This document shows positions 25,055 to 40,481 of a stretch of DNA of 64,000 nt, piece after piece. Within the stretch, counting starts at the first letter, position 1. Every line of letters begins with the position of its first letter. The position numbers were made by a program, and so were the translations under genes. The stretch comes from Phytoseiulus persimilis (taxonomy: Eukaryota; Arthropoda; Arachnida; Mesostigmata; Phytoseiidae). Below the pieces are notes generated by a model, which made no database searches, was not told the origin of the DNA, and was given only the letters and a program-made list of their open reading frames with translations. The stretch is taken from contig CM075103.1 of assembly GCA_037576195.1 (NCBI GenBank), positions 34,990,723 through 35,054,722 on the forward strand, read 5' to 3'.

Positions 25055-27859
25055 CTGATTCGATGTCCTCAACGAGCGTTTTCGCATCGAACACTCGAAT
25101 TATTTCAGCTTCTAGATTGCGCAGTCTCGTTCATTTGATTGAAGTACCCCCCCTACTATCCCCTTCCGAAACTGTCGATCAGAAAATAATATCATGAAAC
25201 GATGGAGCCTCTCAAGCTCCCATCTGCTTGCTGATAACGTGTTCCTGAGGGACCGATCGAGCAGTCTCCCAGAATTCGATTCTTTCGACGAAGCCTTTCC
25301 ATTGGGAAGGCCTCGCGTTAAGCCTCAACCCCGAGGCCTCGCGGCGATGGGCCACTTCCATATGCAAGGAATCATTCAGCCGCAGCGGAAAAGCCAGTCC
25401 TGAGAATGGGATATCGTTCTTCTAGCCGTGAAGGGAACGATGTAAGGAAAGTGAGACTTATTCCTAGCGGGAGTGAGCAATGAAGACTATCTGGATGGTA
25501 TAGTTACACGTTTATTGCGGAGAAGCCAAGAGGGATTCCGTGAGGACGTACTGATATTCGTGTTTTCGTCACATGGAGACGTGGATGTCTGCTCGCTCAG
25601 TTGATCAGTCGATCAGAGAGATATGGGGAAGGGAGCTGCCAATCGCCACCCCAACCAGAAATGATCACAGATGTCCCGGGACGACAACAGATGGTCGGTG
25701 CCGACGCGGAAACTGCCCCTACCATGCTCATTTCTGGTCAAGTTGATTCTACCCTGCCGACTGCTCAAAGCAGAGCAGCCCTTTTGCCGTCGCTGCGGAT
25801 CTGCGATAATGTTCGACCCACATAACCAGGCCGTTTACTTTACCAAAGGGGATCTTACCAGGATAGTTAGCAGGATACCTACAAGTTCAGTTCGATTCGC
25901 GCCGGACCGAGCCGCACCCAGTTAGCGCAGCAACGGTGTCAAATATAGTAATGACATTGCATCAGTGAACGTATCATAGGTTTTCGTACCTAATCGATAA
26001 GCGTATGCATGCGGATACACACTGTTCCAAACGAGCTTGTTCCACACAGTGCTTGGATTATTGTAATGAGTGTCATCAGTAGCAGCCAGCGGAATGGTTC
26101 TTAACTCCAATATGCAGCCCTGCCTCTGCAGTCGGCAGAATCCACTACGAGTCCAATGAGCGGACGCGTTTTCGAAATGACAGTCTCTGAGTGAGCCGAC
26201 GCCGAATCGAGTTCCAATATGTGGTCTGATGGGAACCGAGGTCTGTTGATCTGTCGGCCGAGTATGCAACAAATTTGTAGTGGCTGCCCTGACGGAATCC
26301 ATGAACATTCTCCTGTTAAATCGAAATAATTGCTTTTGGGCCTGTCTACTCATGTTGATGGATACATATACGCGGGGAACACGCTCCCGCTGTCTTGAGA
26401 TCACATCTAAAGAATTCGTTCCAACTATATCCTCCTGTTTCCTGCACGTCGGAATCGGCATTGATTCCTTCTAGATCTAACCGAAGTCTTCAGAATGATC
26501 GGAACCTGAAATCTGACATCGTAGTCGATGATGAACCACCACTCCGAATGAGCGGAAAACACGCAGACGCAGCCCCTCACGCAGATCCCGCAAGGAGTAA
26601 CGACCACTCAGTGTTTCACTTTTGCGAACGATTCCAAGAGCTCCGATTCATACTGAACAGCTGTTGTCCGAATCTCCAGGAGTAGGAAGCTCCTAGAAGG
26701 ATCGTCGTGTCAAGGGTTCAGCGAGGAATCAGCGAGGATATAACCCAAATCCTAAATAGATTCCTATTCAACTTTTCTGGAAGAGAAAACGATGCTTGAA
26801 TAAGTTCCTGTCGAAGAATGACAACTTCTTCCTCCCCAATATATTCTAGATTTCTCCGATGCAAAGAAGATAGGTACTCAAGATGAGAGTATAGTTTTCG
26901 CTGCCGAATTTCGAGGTACCGCTGCATTCTCTCACGCTTTCTCCACTCCGTGCAGCATTTTCGCTCGAAGCCTCATATTCAGTTCTGGCCGTCATTCCGG
27001 TATGCACGCATACTTGTAGTACGTCTGTCGAATCCTCGTGGGATCGATATGACCTAAGAGCGTTTTCGGAAGATGAACGCTGCAAACTGACTGCCCAATC
27101 GCGCGTCGCTGCATTATGAATGCAAACGGAAACATCTTCTGACGACAGCACAACGACAGCAATCGCCCGAAGATCTACTCGTGAATCGCAAGTAACGTTA
27201 TGCCTGGCAGCATTCGTATAGTAAACACGTTACTCGACTGTGTCCGCGCATCGTCAATCCCTGTGGGGACGACAACGACGTACAGCTCCCAACAAAACCC
27301 TTACCAACCGACGAGGCTTCGGAAACATAGAGACACATGTCGGTTTGTTTCCTCCTCCCGTGTCGTGGATGCCGATTCTTCTTGTTTCACAGGTATACGC
27401 AATAGTTTGGGTCAAGCGCGTTGAGAAAATCATTTGGGAGTGAATTCGAAGTAAGCCTATCCGCCTCGTTCCACAATTCCTCTTCCGCCTCAAACACAGG
27501 CCCTGTCCGCTAAATGGCTCCGTAACTATCAACCGCTCGCTAGCTCTCTTCCACTCAACGTCCGCGAGGAACAAGAACAAAACTTAGCACCGAGGAAAGT
27601 TCAGCCGGACTAATGGATCTGTCAGAAGCATCCTAGAGAGAATGCGGTCAAGATATGGCGCTCTAGATATGTCTCGGGTGGCTGGTGGAACCTATCTCAG
27701 AACCAGCATTTTTATGGACGCACTATCAGAACAATGGATCTGTCTCAGTTTTCCCAAAGTCCCGACAGATATGAGTCGGAATACACTTTTGAGTTGTTAT
27801 CCTACTTCGATTACAGGTCCGGGGCGGCGGGCATCAATTCGGCCTTCTCGGATCTTCAT
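25055..27859. other. No identified gene (25055-27859)
   Basis: AT content is slightly higher here. A minus frame at 25067-25135 (LRNLEAEIIRVFDAKTLVED) and one of 179 codons at 25922-26461 have no recognised homology. The stretch just below 27860 would include the 3' UTR of the KCTD-like gene; no clear AATAAA was fixed. Confidence 0.35.
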
Positions 27860-31438
<3,579 letters not shown>

Positions 31439-31456
31439 CTGCAACGAGAGAACAAT
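31439..31456 (-). promoter_or_regulatory. Candidate splice acceptor directly before the KCTD-like ATG
   Basis: On the minus strand the bases just before the ATG read as a pyrimidine-rich stretch ending in TTGCAG, touching the start codon. This suggests that the true 5' end is a non-coding exon further upstream (above 31.5 kb) spliced to an exon whose first base is the A of the ATG. An upstream in-frame coding exon is the alternative. No promoter was identified. Confidence 0.4.
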
Positions 31457-34400
31457 GGTGAGGAGGATGCGAGCCGATGTCTATCCCCGATTTCGAGCAG
31501 CTCGCCCGTTGGCTTCGCTTTGTTGGCTCGGGAGCGCGAGAAGTCTTGTTGCCTGCAACCTCTGCCCCTTCCTGATTCGAACAGCACGGCATCGCTGTGA
31601 TATTCGCTAAGGACGCGCGCAAGGACTCCACAGTTTCGGCGCAGTTCGCTCAGGATTATGCGTAAGCTTCGTTAGCCTAATGGGTAGAATTCGCATTCAA
31701 CCCACCGATCCGTCGCGCCGCGCTCTCGACCGACAGGCCCACATCCGACCCACTATCACAGCTTCCCGGAAGCAATAGACTCGAGTTTTCCATATTAAAT
31801 TCGGTGAAGCTTGGACATGACAAAGCAACGGCGGAGATGAGATCCCACAGAAAGGAGGGGAGGGAGCACAGGAGCGAGAAGCGATGACGCACGAATGCTT
31901 GACGATTGTAACATATCAAACGAGGCTCATATCAGAACTCCCCCGCGCGAGGGGCTGATCAGCCTTACGTGCGGCGTGCGACCGTTGCACCTCGGACGCC
32001 ACCGATGCAGCTCGTGGAGAAAGAGTTCGGTGCCCGTCCGACCGGATGGAAGAGTGAATCAGCTGGTATCGACATGCGCAGGTGTTCCACGTCATGCCAG
32101 CGGGCGAGTTCCCTCAATCCACGGAGGATATCCGTTTCCATCTGGCCTCGGATTACTGAAGGGAGCTCTCATTGCCGCTGTCAGGAAAGAGCTACGAGTT
32201 GAAACTCGAGCCAGCCTCGAGCGCAGGAATGAATTCCGCCGTCACTCCAAGACACGTTTTCTTCGCGGGCGGCGGCGAGAGGACAAAGACCACCACAGCT
32301 TAAACCCTCGCGGGGGTCGCAGTAGCATTTGGAGCCGCTGCTGGCAATTGGCTGAGTTTCGCAGAATGGATTCCCGCACGGCAACCGCTTCGCGTGACTC
32401 CTTTTCGGCCTTTCGAGATAACAATTCGTTCAAAAGAAACAGCGGGCAAACCAGTGAACGACTCTGTCGGAATAATTTAAGCTTTCTGAAGACCACAACG
32501 AGCCGCTGGACTGCCGTCGCCCCAATGAACATTAGGTGTGGCCGCAGACTGCGGTTTCGTCTTCTATAACGATGGGATATGTATCGCGCGGCTTCCGGCC
32601 AGATCCAGGAATAGACTGACGTCACGAGGGAACGACAAACGCGGCTAAACGAGAGACGATCCCCCCTCCTTCCCGTGGAATGAGAAAACGATCACCATCG
32701 CCCCTCTGACGTCGCACCAGGTCGCGGGGTACGTGACTCACGTATAAACGACTGACGTGACAAGCCGAGGTGGGGGCGATAATTTATTTATTCAACCAGC
32801 AGAAAACGCGAGTCCGAACCGAAATCCGTCCCAGTCGTCGCTAGCTCGAACGATGACAATTGGAACTAAAATACCTCGATTAGAAAGTTCGGTAATCACG
32901 CAACAACGTGAGAATGAAAAATCGTCGAGCCGCTCGACCCGAGCGCTCGATGAATAGATGTCCAGATCGAATAATTGTGGCAGAGCAAGGATTGTGAGTA
33001 ACGGAATCGGCCAACGGCTGGATGGCGAGATCGCGGAAGAGTCTGCGAAGGCATGACATCGCGAATTTCCGCCCCGTTATAGCTCGGCAGGAGATGACGT
33101 ACGTTCGATTCATTCTCGACGAGGCTGTAAATAGCGGCCGACTGGAGGGGAAACGACCGTCGGGAATCAGACGAACGAAAGAGAAATCCCAATCGTTGTT
33201 GGGATCGACAGACATGCTAATTACCCTCAGCGATGCCGGACCAATCGAGTCAGACGCCATAGGACACATCAACCCAAGTCGCGTAACTTCTGAAGCGAGC
33301 TCCTGAGAACCGGAGTGACTCTCCGGAGCACGGACGCCGACTCGGTTGAGCCCGACGATCACCAACAACTGGGAGAGAGAGAGACTTTTATACTCCGCGC
33401 TAACGCACAGTCGAGCTACGATCAACTCCACTTGCGGCGCTCTGCGAACTCGCCGCATACGCTGCGAACTGAAACTTCTGGAGCGATTGGAAAAAAGCGT
33501 GCCCACCCAGCCCGGTCTGCACGAGCTCACCTCTGAGCGACCGAGCACAAGAGGCCAATTCTGCGAGTCCGACCTGTTCGGCATCGACGCTCCCAGCTCC
33601 TCGCTCACATGGCTCGGAGTGACATGGAGTCGGGAGCCCGCGCTCTGCCCAGGCCGACCGGATGTCGCCCCGCCTTAAGCCACCGGAAGCCGGATCGATT
33701 TCCCGTGCGAGACCTTGTTTTCCTTCCGCAGATGGCCGGCTTCTCTCAGCTTGTCCTAGAACAGACTCGTCCGTTGGGATCGCAGTCTCTGGATGAGGGT
33801 ATTCGTCCCGTTTCGCGACGAATGCGGTTCCCTCAACCCTGCTGCGCCAGAACGAACCACGCTCGGGTCGGAGGCGTACAATCATCGAACGAAGACACTT
33901 CATCTGCAACAGCGAACAACCAGCCGAGTTTTGAGCTCTCCGTCACGAGTACGCACTCTAGAACGTCCTTGAGCGCTGGGAGAGGACGCCCCCAGCTAGG
34001 AATTCGGAGGAGAACCCCGATCGCAAACTCGAATGTCGCTGCGACGCATCTCAAGAGAAAGAGCAACTCTTTCAGATGAAAGCTTGACAGACAGAGCTCG
34101 TTCCGAGCCCCCGGGGCCGGCCTGCGTCGGAACATTTTCGGGACCGACGAATTGAAACAGTTTCTCGCCGTGCGAGACTGCGTCGCCAGGCTCGCTGTGT
34201 GCACAGGGAGCGGATATCCTCCGCCCGGGCGCTCCTCGTGCGAAGGGTCTGGTTGCGAGAACGCCGCCGCTGTTGCCATCGAGTGTTTTCCCCATCGATC
34301 CCCCAGGAGCCCGATCTTCTCGGGATCGAGCAGCCCGTTCGAGAGGTGTCTCATACCACCGGCGTGGAAGGTCATTCGAGGAAAGCTCCAAAAGGTCAAA

Positions 34401-35311
34401 ATCTCCGAGAAGAGCCGAGGACTTCGGATCGACTCGAAACCGGTTTCGGTGAAGGAGTATTGAATTACGAGAACAGCATGCTTCGCTCCGAAGGGAAGTT
34501 GATTCGGGCGGTGGAGTGGGCGACGGCGGGCCAGTTCGCCGATTTGAGAAGAAGCCGTGCACGGCGAACAATGGGCAATCACGATCTCGATAAGAGCCTC
34601 GTCCTTTTCCTTTCTCTCGTTTGCTTCGCCTCCCGCAAGTGGGAACCGATTCTGCGATTCCCGATCGCGGATGCTGCTGGACAACGAGCGAGTAACCCGC
34701 TGTTCCGCTTGGTCACCTTCCATGAATCGCTCTCCTACCAGGCGAAATTGTCGGCTGCGACAATGGCCCCACGCGAGAATTTCGCCTCCGGAACGCCGCC
34801 GTAACGCTCTCCCACCGTTTCTCACCCACTAAGCGGACTCTGAAAAACTTCGCCAACCACCCGAGGCTGAACAGCGGGTGCGGGGAAGATCGAGGACACC
34901 GAGTGAACTGATACATCTGATCTAGTCATTATACTCATCGCTACCATTCCCGCTGAAACTTTGTCGGTCCGCCCGAGAGTCCCGCCACATTCCCGCCGCG
35001 CCGCCCAGCTCTCCTATAAACGTCCGTCATAACCGAATAGCCCAAGGGCGATTCGCGTGCCAGATTTATAGCTCTCCGTCGATGAGCACCGCCTCACACG
35101 AATGTTGGCCACGGGTCTACTCCGCTGGATTAGCTTCCGATGAAGCTCAGCGTGGACCCGGGAGGGACACCCGGGCTGCAGTCGGGGAAGAATGAAGACC
35201 AAAGCAGTGATTCCGCCCTTACCGAATATTCAGGCTATGCCCGGGCCTCCCTATTCATGCTTGAGACCGCGACAATGACATGCGTTCGGCGTTCCACTCC
35301 TGTCGTACGAG

Positions 35312-35389
35312 CGAGAGAGAGAGGCGGGGGGAGAGAGAGAAATAAATAGAGAGAGAGAGGGGGAAAGAGGGAGAGAGAGAGAGAGACGG
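35312..35389. repeat. Purine (GA-rich) microsatellite tract
   Basis: About 78 bp of imperfect GA repeat on the plus strand, broken by GGCGGGG, AATAAATA and GGGGGAAA. Confidence 0.9.
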
Positions 35390-38287
35390 AAGTTTACCTC
35401 TGGCTGAAGTCGATGCTCCACCGGGGCACACGAGAAAATTCTTGATCGAGCCAACTTTTCTCAGACCGAACGATTCACACATTTCTCTCGGGTCCCCATT
35501 TGTTCCGACTGCGAAGTGAACTTCCCGGCGTCATCTTGTTTGCGGTGTCCGCGAGGGGACTGCAGCGGAAGCTGCTCCCTCATCGGAACTCTTCCCGCAG
35601 ATAACATATTTCAAGCATGACGAACAACAGACGGGGATCTTCCCCAAACTCTCCGCGGCGCTCCGTCGAGCGCGGCCCGTGCACAACGAGTTTCGGCTGA
35701 TGCTTCGAAACAGTCCACCGCCGCTGATGCGTACGTGCTCTCGCGGTTCCGAGTCGGATGGAATCGCGTTTCTGGAACTCCGGCAGCTCCTCAGCCGCAT
35801 GTATAATACTCATTATAGCCATGGGAGACTCGTTACGCATACTGAAGCGGTGCGACTCCATCGAGGAAGTGACGTGGGCCCGCGATCTCAGTGGAGGGAG
35901 TCAGGGCTCCCCAAGAGATGACGGCAACTGAGACACTCCTGGATTCTGTGCGGGATCTTACTTCGTATTCACTTCACATCCGTTTTGCATTTAGAGCAAG
36001 CCTGCCAACCTCCGAGTCGTGAAGGTGAGACCTCGTCGTACTTCCTCCTCCTCTTCCTCCCTCGTAGGATAACTCCCATTCGATGTTTTCACTCTATCAC
36101 CCACAAGCTCCCCTCCTAATGCAACTGACATCACCACGACCCGACTGAACATTGGAGAAACGGCCTTGTGAGCTGTTCTCCGTTCAGAGCGGAAGGCTTC
36201 AACGATTCGCTCAGAGTTTGTTTGAGGCGTGTTCCCGAGAACTAGTTCCACAGGGAATCGGTGTTTTCGGAAGGTCGTTCGGGATTTCCGAATGGCGCGT
36301 GCCCCGGCGTTACTTCTGCGAGCTCTCGCACTTTGGCGTTCGGCGATAGCATTCCTCGCGGAATTCTTTCCCTCTTTTCTCCGAGACCGGGAAATTCAGA
36401 GTCACCCTCCCGACTCGGGGCATGATAACGGAATACGGAGCCTAATACCCATTCACAATCGTTTATGCAGCGACTGCTGCTCGATCTCGGGTTATCGTCT
36501 GCTTATGCCCCCGGAGGCTGAATGCGCTCGTTCCTACGTTGATACGGAACGAGAGGAGCTGCGCTAGTCGAAACCTCCGGGGGGCTGGAGGTCACCGAAC
36601 GGAAAATTCGTGTACATATTCTCGATCCTAAATTCAGATGAAGAGCCTCTGGGGAAACAAATAACGCATTCCGCTGAACGCACGCATCGCTGGTCTGTCT
36701 TGTGAGTCGTCGACTGTGTACGCAGCGAACGGAGTGTTTCGTAATTACTAGAGCTGGCAAGTTCGGCCTCTGACCAGCGCAAAAAAAGCAGATGGAGAAG
36801 CCCTGGGAGTCGCTGAAGAGAGCTCGAAGAGCAGGAGGAAAAGGCGGAACGAGCTGGATCGGAGACAACGAAAACAACAGCGCTCAAATATCGATATTTA
36901 ATGGGACATTTGAGACCATGAACGGTGCACGGAACCAGGTTCTCCTCCGAGCCGTGCTCATGCAATCTGTAGGTTTATTTTTTCGTAATATGCGATGTTT
37001 GTGCGTGCGGTTATCGATGAATCGTGGTCGATGCAGAACGGTCTCCCCCGCGATTGAACTTAGCTGGCCCCATTCGAAGTTCAATTTCCTCATCGCATCA
37101 CTCTGGTTTTCGCACGGGGACATCCTCGTATCGTGCGTAGGAACAAGGTCCGGCACTTGCGACCACATTCAAAGGATGAATGATGTCCGATGACTCGACT
37201 CTGAGCTTTCTGGAAGATTCTCGAAGAATATCCGCCCGGCTTTATAGTCTTCCGAGCAGCCGAAATATCAGTTATCGGGGTTGTCGATTTTCGAACACAC
37301 TTCATGCGTTCCTTGTGGAATCCTAGCGGCTCGGGACGGGCACGTGGGCTCCCGGAATGTTGGTCAGCTCTCCCCAAACGGTGCCGAGGTGGTCACAGTC
37401 GCTGCCACTCCCTGTGGACCTTGCACTTGATTGAATGTCTCTTCATAGAAATGTCTTGACAGAGCGACTCTTTCTACGCTCACAATGAATTGGGCCGACA
37501 AACAAGTGCACATCGAGCTTGGGTCTGCCTCGGAGCTTGCCTCGGAACTCCATCGCAAACTCGCTCGCTTGTCAGTTGCACGCTGCTGCTTGCAGCGAAC
37601 TCCGCCCGGTCGTTCGATCGACTGAGGCGACATACCTGTGACGAACGTCGCCGTTTAATGACGTCACACCAGCTCCGTCAATCAGCCCGCGGGAGCAACA
37701 GTCGAATACCCGCAAATCACCCGAGCTGGTAACGATGCGTTCGAGCAGCAGCCGATCTGTTGCTGCCGCAGGGAAGACATGAGGGGAAGTGAGCGATGCC
37801 CCGCAAACTCTTGAAGAGCTTTTCTCGTCGAGAAACTTCTGGCGATCGCAGCCTCGGGTCTGTCTTCGTGGAAACCCCGTTCGGTCCGGTGATTTCCAAG
37901 TGCTTTCGGAAAGACAATGGCGGGTTCGGGGGCTAACGAGTCGATTGTATGGCGGTCATCGATGGTTGATTGCTCGGTTAATAATTCGGTTGATTGGCCC
38001 ATAGTGCTCGGACAAGGACGTTGTTCCCAGAGGACGAGCTTTGAATCGATCCGCGGAGCGAACATGGGCCAGGGACGGGGAGCGAAGAAGAACGGAAGGG
38101 TTTCTGCAAAAGTTAGCGCTTTTGTTCCGCAGGCTCTGGTTGGATGGAATACTAAGCGCTCGAACTGATACTGCACCACGAACTCTCAACAGAAGAACTT
38201 CACTCCGGGAACGCTTTATTCAGGTTCGATCAGCCGGAAGAGCAGTCGCCTGCCTGCTCCATCGTCTTGTTGTTTGCGTTCTTGCCT

Positions 38288-38301
38288 CCCCCCCCCCCCC
38301 C
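38288..38301. repeat. Run of 14 C
   Basis: A homopolymer of 14 C in a pyrimidine-rich stretch. Confidence 0.9.
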
Positions 38302-40450
38302 TCCTACCTGTCGCACTGGGCTGTCGTTGTCAAGCTCAGCTTCGTCCCTTCCTGATATCGCTGTTGTTCTCCAACGTTCCGTTCGGCGTCGTCGAGAATC
38401 GGCCACTTCGATTGCAATTTTCCCCAGATCTCACCGGCGTTGGCGTCGTCGCCTGCGACGCGTTATCTGGCCCGTCGATTCGCAACTCCGTATCTGAGAT
38501 CACTTCTACTTCCTCCATGTGTTAGAACGCTCTAAAAACGAGAGAAAATTCCCCTATCGGCCACATTTCCTTCCCCGCCGCGGCCGCCAGGGCCTCCGCT
38601 GCGGGCCGTGAATGCATTGACTGCTCCGCTCTCGATGGTTACTCGAGCGATGACAACAAAAAAAAAACCGGAGGAACACCACCAGCGAACCGAGTGGGCT
38701 ACAAGTTTACTTCCAACCCTCATGACGTCGCCGAATTCCCACCAGCGGTGCGGCGTCGAGGAGAGCGAGCGCAACCGAGGTGGCGGCGAAGATAACGAAG
38801 GGGCAAAGATAACAGGGTTTTAATTAGAGCGCTGAAACAATTCAGTTTTCGCCGATCGGGAGAATCTGTCACCCGCGGCCCTCCTCTCATTTTCGTGTCT
38901 CGTACATCGCGAGCGATTTGGCGCACCAATCACGCATCGGTGGTGGCAAGGAACGCAACCGCATCATTGCCGGCATGAAGAGCTTCAGTTCGCGAGCACA
39001 TCGCGTGCAGGAGAAGCGCTGTTCCCGGGCAATCGTTGCTTGTCATGACCTCCGTCTCTAGCCACGGTACAAATATACGGTATCCGAGCGCCATGTGCGA
39101 TGATGTCAGTCGTTTCGTTTCCAGTGCGACGACACCCACGGGCCCGATTCGTGCCGCCTTGCCATCGTCGTCATCTTCGCATTGCTTTCCTCAAAATCGC
39201 GCCCACGCGGGATTTCCCACCCCAGATCGAAGCAGAGCTGCGCACATTCCCAACTAGCCTCCTCCTCATTCCGTGAGGATCCGTGGGAACTCGGAGAACA
39301 GCGTCTGATCTCCACAGTCGCTGAAATTCATCCCCCAGGAGGTGGGGTGGGGTGGGCGGCTCCGACGATTCCGACACGTTGGAAAAAACGGCGAAGGTTT
39401 GAGGGAGGAGCAGCCTGGTCACAAGAACCGTTCCTCTAGCGGTGTTATCTTCTGATTGGAGACCCCACTGCTGCTCGCAAGCTGTCGAGACGTCCCCCGA
39501 TTGTATCGATACATCTTCGGAGGGACACCCAATATCAAAGTAGCGTTTTTGTTGTCTCAAGCCGGGGGAGGGGATCGGCTCCCCTCTGATGATGAGAAAA
39601 ACTTTCATACGGCGAGCCCTGACAACGGAGTTAGCACGGAAGACGTTTCAGGAGAAATCCCGCACGCTGAATATCCTCCTCCTGAGCGAGAGGAGAGAGA
39701 GCGCTCCGACTGCGGCAAAGCGGACCAAAGGTATCGAATCGGAGAGCTTCCTAGTCGGAGTCTGGGTCGCGAGAGGGCCGAAAAACAACGCCCACTCAAA
39801 CCAGAGATGGTGATGGGATGGAGAGAGCCAGGCAGCGGCCTATCGTCGTCGAGCATCTAATGGGCCCTGTTGGGGAATTGTCTTGAAACCTTGTTGCCGA
39901 TCAGCCATCGGAGAGGGAAAAGTTGGGAACACGTGGACCACGCCGTGAGCTCTCCGCTGTCGCCGGACGGAGCTCAGCGAGTCTGGTCGGCTTTCTGTCG
40001 TAGCTCGTTTTCAATCTGAGTTAGCTCGGTGAGTTTCATTTCGCCCGTACTGAGCATCGAGGGGCGGGGCTGGAAGGTCAGTCTGGTAGGACCAGGGTCA
40101 GTAGCGACGATCTTCTCAAGGAACAGCGGCGGCGGCTCGCTTCCATTAGTTTCGCGATTTCTAGTTTCGTGCTTCCATCCTGACACTCCGCCGGCCTGTC
40201 TCGGTCAGTCCTGACACACTCTGAGTTAGGCGGAGCTTGTTCCCCTCCCCCCAGACCGGAGGAAGAAGCGCCGGTAGCTCTTGCTTCCTCCGTCAATCTG
40301 GACAGGCGTAGTGTTCCAGCGAGCTCGAACTTTCGGCGGCCGACACTAGATTCTTCCTCCTCTAAAAGTCACCGCTGTCCCGGGAGACAGGGTTTCTGAT
40401 CGGCCGACTCCCAGGGGCTCGTTAAGATCGTTCAGGAGTATTCCGGTATT

Positions 40451-40478
<28 letters not shown>
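40451..40478. repeat. Run of 28 C
   Basis: An uninterrupted homopolymer of 28 C, unusually long for a nuclear genome and a likely length error site in sequencing. It lies inside a chance minus-strand open frame, where it reads as poly-Gly. Confidence 0.95.

Positions 40479-40481
<3 letters not shown>

Larger units (their letters stand above)
31457..40450. other. GC-rich, CpG-bearing region upstream of the KCTD-like gene
   Basis: Between about 31.9 and 34.9 kb GC content is raised and frames of 242 and 330 codons stay open on the minus strand while plus frames are open too. This is typical of GC-rich non-coding DNA, and the region could hold the 5' exon and promoter of the KCTD-like gene. It also carries the purine tract and the C runs. 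No gene identified. Confidence 0.35.

Noticed and set aside
31664-31715. tRNA-like stretch TAGCCTAATGGGTAGAATTC
   Set aside because: It resembles an A box, but no GGTTCGANNCC B box or pairing arms follow.
33833-34825. A minus-strand open frame of 330 codons, the longest in the window
   Set aside because: Other frames on both strands stay open over the same GC-rich bases. The composition is not protein-like, and no motif or splice context supports it.
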